From Bifidobacteriaceae bacterium (GTDB lineage Bacteria; Actinomycetota; Actinomycetes; Actinomycetales; WQXJ01), in assembly GCA_031256885.1 (NCBI GenBank), contig JAIRPS010000216.1:1-9737 (forward strand): DNA of 9,737 bases, in the 5' to 3' direction. Positions within the stretch are counted from its first letter, which is position 1. The number at the start of each line of letters is the position of its first letter. The notes under the pieces are model-generated. The model was not told where the DNA came from. It saw nothing but the letters and a program-made list of their open reading frames with translations, and did not search any database. This document shows, piece after piece, positions 1 through 6,902 of this stretch. A program made the translations under genes and the position numbers.

Positions 1-460
1 TGAAGGGCGCAGCGCTTGGTGGGTTAGCCACCGGACGGCTGCTTGGTGGATCGGTTAGCTTGGGGGTTACAGCTAGGTCGGCAGGCTTGGGTTTGGCGGT
101 TGCAGTTTGATCGGCAGGGTCACGCCGGGCCGGCAGGTTGGCGCTGTCGCCGCTGGTGATGGGAGGTAGTTTTGGTTGGCGTGGTGGCGGTACCGGTATG
201 GGGCGGGTGCGCCGGAAACTGGAATCAATCCAGTCATGACCGGGTGGAGCCACCGGCCAGGCAGGCCCATCCGGGCCGTTGGTGGGCTGGGTGGGGGCAA
301 CCGTCGCCTGAGTGACAATCGGCCGTTGCGGCCGGCGGGGCACCGGCCCACCGGGTGGCGGTTGGGACGGTGTTGTGGTGGTTTCAGCGGCGGCGCGCAG
401 CGCGCGTCGCGTCAGAGGTGTCTCTTCCTGCGCTGATCCAGGATCGTCGGGCGAAGTCAT
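1..460 (-). CDS. Proline-rich protein, N-terminal 153 residues (runs off left edge)
   Basis: An open minus-strand frame runs from an ATG at 460 to the window edge with no stop, giving 153 codons. The N-terminus reads MTSPDDPGSAQEETPLTRRA and continues with LRAAAE. I know this acidic start followed by an LTRR-LR motif from the cytoplasmic N-terminal tails of actinobacterial membrane or envelope proteins. The rest of the visible part is a low-complexity Pro/Ala/Thr/Arg-rich tail with no membrane segment and no catalytic motif. It probably precedes a transmembrane segment or folded domain beyond the edge. An AAGGAG (475-480) lies 14 nt upstream of the ATG, which is long; no other in-frame start lies between. 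The gene is divergent from the ECF operon and may share its control region. Two shorter ORFs inside this stretch, 73-351 (minus) and 176-436 (plus), are shadows. I am confident that it is coding, but its function is unknown. Confidence 0.72.
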   Translation of the reverse strand, partial: MTSPDDPGSAQEETPLTRRALRAAAETTTTPSQPPPGGPVPRRPQRPIVTQATVAPTQPTNGPDGPAWPVAPPGHDWIDSSFRRTRPIPVPPPRQPKLPPITSGDSANLPARRDPADQTATAKPKPADLAVTPKLTDPPSSRPVANPPSAAPF

Positions 461-482
461 GGCCTTGTCGGCAGCTCCTTTT

Positions 483-557
483 GGGGTGCATCAACTAGCA
501 CAGCCGTGGTGTAATCAACTAGGACAGCCTAGGCCATGTTGGCCGATGCTGCACCCC
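483..557. promoter_or_regulatory. Divergent intergenic region with inverted repeat; possible structured leader or operator
   Basis: The roughly 150 bp between the divergent starts contain a perfect 8-bp inverted repeat, GGGGTGCA (483-490) and TGCACCCC (550-557). It encloses two direct repeats and a small inner stem, GGCC-ATGTT-GGCC (532-544). On the plus-strand transcript this would fold as a closing stem around about 60 nt. No cobalamin riboswitch B12-box consensus is visible and no U-tract follows, so I do not call a known riboswitch or terminator. I could not assign a clear -35/-10 pair on either strand. Confidence 0.35.
490..529. repeat. Two tandem 16-bp direct repeats, 24-bp period
   Basis: ATCAACTAGCACAGCC (490-505) recurs as ATCAACTAGGACAGCC (514-529) with one mismatch. 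The 24-bp spacing is between two and two-and-a-half helical turns, and a related GGTG precedes each copy. Sitting between two divergent genes, it could be a repeated regulator binding site. Only two copies are present, so it is not a CRISPR array. Confidence 0.5.
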
Positions 558-614
558 CTGTGTGATGTGGGTGGTAATGACCAGCTAAACCAGTTTGCCA
601 AAGAATTGCCCGGC

Positions 615-1229
615 GTGGGGGGTTATGCTCGCATTGTGATATGGCGGACAGTTGCTGCAACAACCGTGTTACTAGCCTGCTTGATAACAGCTAATAGTGC
701 TGTTGATCAGGCAGTTAAGCTGACACCTGAGGGCACACAAGCGCCTTGTGCAGTCAGTCTGGTGATTGATCAGGGCGGTGGACAAACACCAAGTTGGCAC
801 TGCGCCCGTAACCAACCGCGCAATGGTCTTGAAGTACTTGAGCAAGCTGGCCGGGTGGTTAGTTTTCGGCCAGGTTTTCCAGGGATGGTTTGCCAAATTG
901 ACAACTGGCCTGATCCTTGCAACGGTGCCCCAGCGGATGCTTACTGGTCTTATTGGCGCGCTGAAGCCGGTGCTTGGGTTTACCAGTCAACCGGGGCTGC
1001 CAGCAGCATTGTCAACAATGGCGATGTCGAAGGTTGGGCTTTTGGAGCTGGCCAACCACCCAGGGTTGAACCGAATGCGGCAGCTGAAGCTAACTGGTCA
1101 AACACCACAACGGCCGCTCAGCTGACAGCTGATCAGTCGCCAAGTTGGGCTGGTGCCATTCTGGTGATTTTGGTGGTGTTGGCGGTTTGCATAGTGATTG
1201 TGATCCGTTTGAAACAGCGGTCACGGTGA
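615..1229 (+). CDS. Secreted, membrane-anchored SCO2322-like protein with transcobalamin-C-like (DUF4430-like) domain
   Basis: This is probably the surface ligand-binding accessory protein of the ECF importer encoded next to it. Counting from GTG 615 it has 204 residues. A hydrophobic signal segment lies at about 12-28. A DUF4430-like domain follows at about 46-145, with GLEVLEQAG (71-79), Cys93 and Cys102 in MVCQIDNWPDPC, the aromatic motif YWSYW (110-114) and GDVEGWAFG (136-144). The C-terminal membrane helix is at 177-197, followed by RLKQRSR. YWSYW and GD.EGW.FG are the hallmarks I recall for SCO2322-family proteins and for the C-terminal domain shared with intrinsic factor and transcobalamin. 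Cys45/Cys63 and Cys93/Cys102 could form disulfides. The start is uncertain: GTG 615 and GTG 636 both give a signal peptide, neither has a strong RBS, and the frame stays open back to 312. The stop overlaps the next ATG (TGATG). Confidence 0.82.
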   Translation: MGGYARIVIWRTVAATTVLLACLITANSAVDQAVKLTPEGTQAPCAVSLVIDQGGGQTPSWHCARNQPRNGLEVLEQAGRVVSFRPGFPGMVCQIDNWPDPCNGAPADAYWSYWRAEAGAWVYQSTGAASSIVNNGDVEGWAFGAGQPPRVEPNAAAEANWSNTTTAAQLTADQSPSWAGAILVILVVLAVCIVIVIRLKQRSR

Positions 1230-2344
1230 TGCGAAAAGTGCAGATGCAGTACAGCAAGAGGACAACCAATTGGCAGCGCGAACCGTCTGTTCATCCGGTG
1301 GCTTGGTGGGCTTGGGCATTAGCTTTTGCTTTGGTGGCCAATTGGACCACTAACCCTTTGCTGTTGGCGTTGCTTTGTTCCGGCACAGCACTGGTGGTGG
1401 CGATGCGCCGTGGTGCCACACCATGGGGGCGGGCTTGGGGTACCTACATTGGTTTGGCGGCGGCTGTGCTGCTTTTGCGCTTGGTTTACCGTGTGGTGTT
1501 TGCTAGCCAAGCGGGCAGCGGACATGTTTTATTGAACTTACCGACCTGGCAAGGTCCGGGACCTTTCCGCATGTTGCGATTACTCGGTCCGCTGACTGCG
1601 GAAGGGTTGTATGGCGGGTTTTGTGACGGCCTGCGCCTGGCTGCGCTGATTTTGACGGTGGGTGCCGCCTGCTGTTTAGCTGATCCGCGTCGCTTGCTGG
1701 CGGCCGCTCCACCAGCATTACATGAGACAGGTTCCGTGCTGGTGATCGCCTTGGCTGTGCTACCCGCATTGGGATCGGCGGTTTTACGGGTACGCCGGGC
1801 ACAGGTGTTGCGCGGTGCCCCGAAACGTCATTTACATCCCATCAAAATGATTGCCCTGCCGGTATTAGCCGAGGCTTTGGATCGCGCCTTAGTGTTGGCT
1901 GCTGCCATGGAATCGCGCGGACACGGTTTGGCTAAACCGTTGCCGTCCCGGCAGCGCCGGCTGGCGAGCGTTGCAGCGATGGCTGGTTTAGCGGCAGCGG
2001 CCGGCGGTGTATTAGTGGTGATCAGTCGGGGCGGTAGCAGTTGGCCGGGCTGGTTGGCGGTATTGCTTGGTTTAGTTTGCTTGGCTTGGGCAGGGCATTT
2101 GCTGGGTCGGCGCGTCCAAGTTAGCCAGTATCGTCCTGTCAAAGCAGTGTTGAGCGATTGGTTGGTGGGTGCTTGTGGCTGGTTGGCACCGCTTGGGTTA
2201 TTAGTGACGCGCCGTTTCGATGCGGCGGCTGTGACGGCTGGTTCTTTGCCGCCACCGCCATTACCTGCGGTGGCTGCGCTAAGTATTGGCCTAGCCTTGA
2301 CCGGAGTGCTGTTGGCCAGTTACCGCAGGGGGCAAAACCAATGA
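1229..2344 (+). CDS. ECF transporter T component (EcfT / CbiQ family)
   Basis: This is the transmembrane scaffold of an energy-coupling-factor importer, linking the ATPases to the S component. It has 371 residues from ATG 1229, whose A overlaps the previous stop. Hydrophobic segments lie at about 24-58, 72-92, 135-150, 167-186, 246-265, 272-291, 310-326 and 343-363. Two T-component coupling motifs are visible in the long cytoplasmic region: R190-A-Q-V-L-R195-G (first Ala-Arg-Gly type) and E228-S-R230-G-H-G (second, the usual ESRG form). These helices dock into the ATPase dimer in characterised ECF transporters. The protein is longer than typical stand-alone CbiQ proteins because of extra C-terminal hydrophobic segments after about residue 245, a pattern I recall from actinobacterial SCO2323-like proteins. 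An ATGA overlap with the next gene suggests translational coupling. Confidence 0.9.
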   Translation: MRKVQMQYSKRTTNWQREPSVHPVAWWAWALAFALVANWTTNPLLLALLCSGTALVVAMRRGATPWGRAWGTYIGLAAAVLLLRLVYRVVFASQAGSGHVLLNLPTWQGPGPFRMLRLLGPLTAEGLYGGFCDGLRLAALILTVGAACCLADPRRLLAAAPPALHETGSVLVIALAVLPALGSAVLRVRRAQVLRGAPKRHLHPIKMIALPVLAEALDRALVLAAAMESRGHGLAKPLPSRQRRLASVAAMAGLAAAAGGVLVVISRGGSSWPGWLAVLLGLVCLAWAGHLLGRRVQVSQYRPVKAVLSDWLVGACGWLAPLGLLVTRRFDAAAVTAGSLPPPPLPAVAALSIGLALTGVLLASYRRGQNQ

Positions 2345-4011
2345 TCGAGTTTGACAATGTTAGCTTTGCCTACACTCCAGCTAGTTCACCAGTTCTCAGT
2401 GGCTTGAGCTGCCTGATCGCTGAGGGACAATTGGCTTTACTGGCAGGTGTAACCGGCGCCGGCAAATCAACCATGTTGCGGATGGTCAATGGTTTGGTAC
2501 CGCATTTTTCTGGCGGGCAGATGTCCGGCCAAGTGTTGGTCAACCAGGTCAGTACGCGGCAGCGGCCACCACGTTATTGGGCCAACCTGGTCGGTTATGT
2601 TCCGCAAGAACCGGCAGCCAGTTTTGTGACGGAGCATGTTGAATCAGAACTGGCTTACGGCATGACCCAGCTGGGTGTGGCCTCAAACATCATGCGCGCT
2701 CGCGTTGAAGAAACACTGGACTTGTTGGGGATTGCTGAGCTACGGGATCGTCCTTTGGTTGATCTTTCAGGGGGACAAGCACAGCGGGTGGCGATTGGCG
2801 CGGCGTTGGCCGCGGGGCCAACCATTTTGGTGCTTGATGAACCAACTTCGGCTTTGGATCCCACGGCTGCTGAAGAGGTGCTCGCCATCATTGCCCGGCT
2901 GGTGCATGATCTAGGGATGACTGTGCTGTTGGCGGAACACCGCCTTGAACGAGCAATTCAGTTTGCTGACCAGCTGCTTTACCTGGATTCAAACGGCTTT
3001 GTGAGTCAGGGTGAACCGGCTGAGGTGGCGCAGCAATTGCCAATCGCTCCGCCAATCGTTGAACTTGGGCGGTTGGCTGGTTGGCAGCCTTTACCAACTT
3101 CGGTTCGGCAGGCACGGCGTCAAGCTGAATCGTTGCGAAAACGTCTACCAACTGCTGCTTTGCCAGCTGGTCAGCCAGCTGTTTCCGCTAATGCAGCAGC
3201 ATCGCCCCCGCATATTGCAGACACAACATCACCGCAACCACCCGTGGTGGAGGTGCGTAACTTGTCGGTGTGCTATGGGCCAATCGTTGCTGTGGACAAT
3301 GTTAGTTTCCAGTTACCAGCCGGCCGGGTGACGGCCATTATGGGCCGTAACGGTTCAGGCAAATCCTCCCTACTGTGGGCGATTCGCGGTGTTGGGCCGC
3401 GCAGTAGTGGGCAGGTTTTGATTAACGGCCAAGATCCCGCCCAGGTGCATCCGCACCAGGCGCGTCAACTGGCTGCCTTGGTGCCGGCTGAACCGGGCGA
3501 TTTGCTTTACCTGGATTCGGTGGCGGCAGAACTTGGGCACGGTCAGGCAGCAGTTGTTTTAGCGCGGATTGCTCCGCAAATTGATTTAGCAGCCCACCCG
3601 CGAGATTTGTCTGAAGGTGAACGTTTGTGTTTAGCGTTGGCTTTGCAATTGGTTGCCAACCCGGCGGTGGTGCTGCTTGATGAACCAACCAGAGGGCTTG
3701 ATTACCAGGCAAAAACCGCATTGACTGGGGTTTTGCGCGGTTTGGCTGGTGAGGGTTGCGCAGTTGTTTTGGTGACCCATGATGTTGAGTTTGCCGCTGG
3801 GGTTGCCGATCACGTTTTGACCATGGCCGAAGGTCAGATTGTTACTGATGGTGCCGCAAGGCAAGCATTGACCGCCTCGCCAGCGCTTGCCCCGCAGGTT
3901 GCCCGAATTTTAGGTTTGGAGTGGCAATGCCTAACAGTCGATGATGTGCGCCAGGCATTAGGCATGGATACACCAACACAGCCGACAGCCGTTTTGCCAA
4001 CAGCAGGTTGA
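2341..4011 (+). CDS. ECF transporter ATPase, two fused ABC domains
   Basis: This is a 556-residue energising subunit carrying both nucleotide-binding domains in one chain, equivalent to the EcfA-EcfA' pair. Domain 1 (about 1-235) has Walker A GVTGAGKST (36-44), Q-loop Gln89 in VPQEP, signature LSGGQ (142-146), Walker B ILVLDE (162-167) and His200. A Pro/Ala-rich linker spans about 245-302. Domain 2 (about 303-525) has Walker A GRNGSGKSS (335-343), signature LSEGE (423-427), Walker B VVLLDE (443-448) and His480. In domain 2 the Q-loop position reads VPAEP (Ala383 in place of Gln), so the two sites appear asymmetric. The ATG at 2341 overlaps the upstream stop; the frame is open further back to 2158, but that extension lies inside the T-component gene. 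It is cytoplasmic and membrane-associated through the T component. Confidence 0.93.
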   Translation: MIEFDNVSFAYTPASSPVLSGLSCLIAEGQLALLAGVTGAGKSTMLRMVNGLVPHFSGGQMSGQVLVNQVSTRQRPPRYWANLVGYVPQEPAASFVTEHVESELAYGMTQLGVASNIMRARVEETLDLLGIAELRDRPLVDLSGGQAQRVAIGAALAAGPTILVLDEPTSALDPTAAEEVLAIIARLVHDLGMTVLLAEHRLERAIQFADQLLYLDSNGFVSQGEPAEVAQQLPIAPPIVELGRLAGWQPLPTSVRQARRQAESLRKRLPTAALPAGQPAVSANAAASPPHIADTTSPQPPVVEVRNLSVCYGPIVAVDNVSFQLPAGRVTAIMGRNGSGKSSLLWAIRGVGPRSSGQVLINGQDPAQVHPHQARQLAALVPAEPGDLLYLDSVAAELGHGQAAVVLARIAPQIDLAAHPRDLSEGERLCLALALQLVANPAVVLLDEPTRGLDYQAKTALTGVLRGLAGEGCAVVLVTHDVEFAAGVADHVLTMAEGQIVTDGAARQALTASPALAPQVARILGLEWQCLTVDDVRQALGMDTPTQPTAVLPTAG

Positions 4012-4013
4012 TC

Positions 4014-4814
4014 ATGAAGTCAAAGATTGCGACTGCCACCCGACCAATTCCGCTCAACTGGCGCACCACAGCTATTTTGATGCTGGCTAGCGCGGTTGCC
4101 TTACTGTTGTTAGCTTGGCCTTTGCTGGTTCCAACAACGGGCGGACAAGACGTGGTGCCGGCCGCTTTTGCTTTGGCTGGCCTCTTGCCGGTGGTGGTTT
4201 TAACGGTTTTAGCAGCCATGGCTGAATCAGGTATGGATGCTAAATCTTTGGCGATGCTCGGTGTTTTAGCGGCCACCGTGGCGGCTTTGCGGCCGCTCGG
4301 CTCAGGTCTGGGCGGGGTAGAGCCAATGTTGTTTGTGCTGGTTTTAGCTGGCCGTGTTTTTGGACCAGGTTTCGGTTTTGCCTTGGGCGCATTGTCGCTG
4401 TTGGCATCGGCTGTGCTGACTGGCGGCATTGGCCCATGGTTGCCTGCGCAAATGGTAGTTTCGGCGTGGGTTGGTTTGGGTGCCGGGTGTTTACCTAAAA
4501 CGGCTGGTCGTCGCAGCGAAATGCTTTGGCTGTGCGGCTATGCGGTGGTGGCAGCTTACCTGTTTGGTTTGTTGATGAATCTGTGGTTTTGGCCGAGCTT
4601 GGCGGGCGGGCAGGGCGACACCGCCTTGGCTTACCAACCGGGCGGTAGCTTGGTCACCAATTTGGCGGCTTTTATTCGTTTTAGCTTGGTTACTTCAACC
4701 GCTTCTTGGGACACTGTGCGGGCGGTCACAGCAGTTGTGTTAATGCTGGTGGTTGGGCCGTCAGCCTTGACTTTGTTGCGACGTTGTGCCCGTAGGGCTA
4801 ACTTCCGTCCCTGA
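4014..4814 (+). CDS. ECF transporter S component (substrate-specificity subunit)
   Basis: This is a 266-residue integral membrane protein that would bind the imported micronutrient. Hydrophobic segments lie at about 18-40, 47-70, 78-94, 104-117, 119-137, 145-160, 169-192 and 237-257. The stretch GLGGVEPMLF (99-108) followed by LAGRVFGPGFGFALGA (111-126) and TGGIGPWLP (136-144) matches the highly conserved core I recall in SCO2325-type actinobacterial S components. Substrate cannot be read from sequence. The neighbouring transcobalamin-like domain makes cobalamin, or another corrinoid or bulky vitamin, the leading guess. ATG 4014 lies just after the ATPase stop, with AGG (4005-4007) six nt upstream; TTG 4008 is the alternative start. 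The last 54 bp overlap the convergent gene on the minus strand. Confidence 0.88.
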   Translation: MKSKIATATRPIPLNWRTTAILMLASAVALLLLAWPLLVPTTGGQDVVPAAFALAGLLPVVVLTVLAAMAESGMDAKSLAMLGVLAATVAALRPLGSGLGGVEPMLFVLVLAGRVFGPGFGFALGALSLLASAVLTGGIGPWLPAQMVVSAWVGLGAGCLPKTAGRRSEMLWLCGYAVVAAYLFGLLMNLWFWPSLAGGQGDTALAYQPGGSLVTNLAAFIRFSLVTSTASWDTVRAVTAVVLMLVVGPSALTLLRRCARRANFRP

Positions 4815-5414
4815 GGCAATACCGTCAATCAGGTCGGCTACTGGGGAGCAACCGGCGGCCACTGGAATGGTTTCGCCAGCTTTAGCTGTGACTGCTTCAG
4901 CGTCACGCAGGCCGTCCCATTTTTCGCCGACTATCAGGTCAACTGTGGCGTCTTGACGGGAGTCGAAAGCCAGGATTGCGTCATCGGGCGCATTAGCTAA
5001 AACAAGGTATGCCGCGTTGACGCCTTTGGCGCCGGTCATGATCAAAACTGATCCGGGGAAACTGACTGAAGCGTCGGCTATCCGCCCCAGACCAAAGCCG
5101 CGCGATTCGAGGGTTTCCCCTGCAACGCGAGCGGCACCGCGAATGTTGGAACCGTTCAGAGCGTTGATTTTGGTTGAGGAAAGCAACGGGTATACAGCAT
5201 TGGCGCCGACTGGGCAGGGAGTTGGACCAAAGTCAACCACAACTGGTGTATTTGAAGCGAAGGGTTGATCAATCAGTGGTTCCATTCGGCCAGTCAGTGT
5301 GGCTAAACCAATCAAAGCACCGGCGGTTAACAAGCCGCCCATGGTGGCAAAAATGACAATTTGGCGAATTGTTAGACGGCGTTGTTTAACGCGCTCTAAG
5401 TCTTGGCTGCTCAT
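4761..5414 (-). CDS. LytR C-terminal domain (LytR_C) membrane protein
   Basis: This is a 217-residue, single-pass membrane protein. A basic cytoplasmic N-terminus (KQRRLTIRQ, 10-18) precedes a helix at about 18-40 and an extracellular LytR_C-like domain at about 57-165. The landmark INALNGSNIRGAARVAGETL (83-102) corresponds to the domain's usual V-VLNG(S/T)...G-A...L pattern. The C-terminus is a low-complexity Ser/Thr/Gln tail. The domain is found at the end of LytR-CpsA-Psr cell-wall ligases and in stand-alone actinobacterial proteins like this one, where its role is unknown; no catalytic LCP domain is present here. Its ATG (5414) overlaps the stop of the upstream gene (ATGA). Its last 54 bp overlap the end of the S-component gene on the other strand. 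Confidence 0.85.
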   Translation of the reverse strand: MSSQDLERVKQRRLTIRQIVIFATMGGLLTAGALIGLATLTGRMEPLIDQPFASNTPVVVDFGPTPCPVGANAVYPLLSSTKINALNGSNIRGAARVAGETLESRGFGLGRIADASVSFPGSVLIMTGAKGVNAAYLVLANAPDDAILAFDSRQDATVDLIVGEKWDGLRDAEAVTAKAGETIPVAAGCSPVADLIDGIASGTEVSPTGTTSQQSQG

Positions 5415-5776
5415 GCTTCTTCCAGGCGGTCGTACTCGGAGGTTGGCAAATGGGTGGTTTTGGGAGCGGGAAGCTCTACTTCTTCGAGGTTAAGTACCCG
5501 AACATGCAGCATTTGCCGTTGTTGCAGAGCAGCACGAACCGCCCGATGCAATCCGTCCTCCAGGTAAAAAGTGCCGTTCCAATACACCACATGGGCAAAT
5601 AGGTCGCCGTAGAAAGTGGAATCTTCAGACAGTAAACTGCTCAGGTCAAGGGTGCGTTTGGTGGTCACAAGGTCCGCCAGACGAATCTGGCGTGGCGGCA
5701 GATGAGCCCACTGTTTGGCTGTGACAAAGCCATGCTCAGGGTAGGGCCGCCCATCGGCGATCGCGCGGAAGATCAC
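5411..5776 (-). CDS. Conserved actinobacterial 121-aa protein, 'VapB-like antitoxin' annotation type
   Basis: This is a small soluble protein with the markers GRPYPEHG (9-16), DLVTTKRTLDL (35-45), EDSTFYGDLFAHVV (51-64) and YLEDGLHRAVRAALQQR (71-87). I recall near-identical Streptomyces and other actinomycete proteins, usually next to a LytR_C protein as here, that carry an automatic 'type II toxin-antitoxin VapB family antitoxin' label. The DG-HR segment with a following helix is reminiscent of ParB/sulfiredoxin-type folds. No toxin gene is adjacent, so an antitoxin role is not supported by context. The start is GTG 5776, giving the expected MIFRAI N-terminus. No clear RBS is visible. The stop is coupled to the LytR_C gene by an ATGA overlap. 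Confidence 0.8.
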   Translation of the reverse strand: MIFRAIADGRPYPEHGFVTAKQWAHLPPRQIRLADLVTTKRTLDLSSLLSEDSTFYGDLFAHVVYWNGTFYLEDGLHRAVRAALQQRQMLHVRVLNLEEVELPAPKTTHLPTSEYDRLEEA

Positions 5777-5824
5777 GCGACGATTCTAGAGGGTGCTTGG
5801 CTAGCTTGGCGGATGCCCGGTTGA

Positions 5825-6742
5825 TCAGGGCACGATTACGCTCAGTTTGGTCTGCACTTTGCCGGTGGATACTGTGATCACGGCGCTGCCGGCGCTGTGC
5901 GCCCATAACCGGCCGGCTGGCCCTGCTTCCACCACCAGTGGGTGAGATGACCGGTAGGTGACTTGAACGCCGATGGCGGTGTTTGGCAAAACAGTCGCCG
6001 TCAAGTACACCGGTCGGTTGAGTAGTAGTTGGTGGTTGGCCGGTAAGCCTTTGACAATCAGTCGGCTGGCTTTGGCATGTCGTGGTTGTTTGGCGAACAC
6101 ACGCACCTTGATGTGGGCTTTGAGACCTTCGACTGTTTGAGCGGTGATGCGTGTGTGGCCTTTACGGTGAGCTTTGATTTGTCCGCGAGCATTGACTGAG
6201 GCAATTTTGCGGTTGGCTGACTTCCAAATCAGGTTGACCCGCTGGTTGTGGGCGGTGTAACCGAAGCCCGGAATGCTGATTGTTTGGTGTTTGCGAAGGT
6301 TGACAGTGTTTTGTGCAACCGTAACGGCAAGAACTTGACGATTGTTGTAATCAGTGACGGCTGGCTGCGAAGGTTGCCCACCAATCACTGGTTGACCAAT
6401 CCCGGAATTCGGTAGCCCAGACAGCACAACTAGACCGTTCCAAGCTGTTTGCAGCACCGTCAAAGCATGATGCGTTGAGCCTTTGCCTGCTAAGGCAGCT
6501 TCAGCTTGATCTAGCGCGCTAACTAGGGACAACCAACTGTCTTGGGAGTACTGGGTGGGGTCGAGACGCAGTGCTTTGGTGTGCAGTGCTTTGAGCCGGG
6601 CGAGCACTTCGATGTTATTGCTGGTCAAAGGGTCTGGTGAACTGTTGATTGGGTCATCGGCGCAGGCGGGTGTTAGGCCGGGCAGTAAAGCAATGACTAA
6701 AGCCAGTGTGGCGGCTGATCGGGCAAGTGCTTGAGTGATCAT
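5825..6742 (-). CDS. Secreted FIVAR / bacterial Ig-like (Big_2-like) domain protein
   Basis: This is a 305-residue exported protein. A signal peptide occupies 1-28, with a hydrophobic core at 10-22 and likely cleavage after ACA. A helical FIVAR-like domain follows at about 44-108; it is rich in Leu/Ala and contains SWLSLVSALDQAEAAL (69-84). Two beta-rich Ig-like domains come next. The first (about 137-216) includes WKSANRKIASVNARGQIKAH (173-192), the usual Big_2 pattern of 'W-S-(N/D)...(I/V)A-V...G-(I/V)-A...G...IT'. The second (about 226-304) includes YRSSHPLVVEAG (263-274). No LPXTG sorting signal or C-terminal anchor is present, so it is probably secreted or held non-covalently at the surface, perhaps with an adhesive or structural role. 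AAAGG lies 5 nt before ATG 6742. It is co-directional with the genes below it, 48 bp away. Confidence 0.85.
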   Translation of the reverse strand: MITQALARSAATLALVIALLPGLTPACADDPINSSPDPLTSNNIEVLARLKALHTKALRLDPTQYSQDSWLSLVSALDQAEAALAGKGSTHHALTVLQTAWNGLVVLSGLPNSGIGQPVIGGQPSQPAVTDYNNRQVLAVTVAQNTVNLRKHQTISIPGFGYTAHNQRVNLIWKSANRKIASVNARGQIKAHRKGHTRITAQTVEGLKAHIKVRVFAKQPRHAKASRLIVKGLPANHQLLLNRPVYLTATVLPNTAIGVQVTYRSSHPLVVEAGPAGRLWAHSAGSAVITVSTGKVQTKLSVIVP

Positions 6743-6902
6743 TGGTGCCTTTGCTTGGAAAGAATCTGGGACGCACCCTGCTGGTGTGGCCTGTTGGCTG
6801 GGTTGTTCTGGCGAAGCGCTCGGGTTTGGCTGGTGGCGTTGGCTTGGCTTAGTGCGGCTGGCTGACTAGCTGAGTCTAGGTACTGCGTGCTGGTCTGGGT
6901 GG
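6743..6902. other. Intergenic gap at composition boundary
   Basis: This 160-bp stretch separates the moderate-GC backbone genes from the AT-richer cluster to the right. I see no RNA gene, no terminator with a T-tract, and no convincing promoter. It may hold the promoter of the Ig-like protein gene, read leftward. Confidence 0.4.

Noticed and set aside
73..436. Two ORFs, 92 aa minus (73-351) and 86 aa plus (176-436)
   Set aside because: Both are out of frame with the 153-codon minus-strand gene, which has a recognisable actinobacterial N-terminus; neither has a plausible RBS or protein character.
490..529. CRISPR-like repeat
   Set aside because: Only two copies, an 8-bp gap between them, and no further units.
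312..614. N-terminal extension of the SCO2322-like gene back to GTG 312
   Set aside because: The extension reads through the divergent gene and the repeats and would place the signal peptide about 110 residues into the protein.
461..614. Cobalamin riboswitch upstream of the importer
   Set aside because: I could not find the B12-box or the conserved core; the stem and repeats do not match that class by eye.
2158..2340. 61-residue N-terminal extension of the ATPase
   Set aside because: It lies inside the T-component gene; ATG 2341 has an ATGA overlap and begins exactly with the ABC domain.
3842..4429. 195-aa minus-strand ORF
   Set aside because: It is a shadow of the ATPase end and the S-component gene, rich in Lys/Ala/Pro, with no RBS.
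5411..5776. VapBC toxin-antitoxin pair
   Set aside because: No PIN-domain or other toxin gene is adjacent; the neighbour is a LytR_C membrane protein.
6660..6742. Lipoprotein signal (LTPAC) in the Ig-like protein
   Set aside because: Thr-Pro-Ala before Cys does not fit the lipobox well; ordinary cleavage after ACA fits better.
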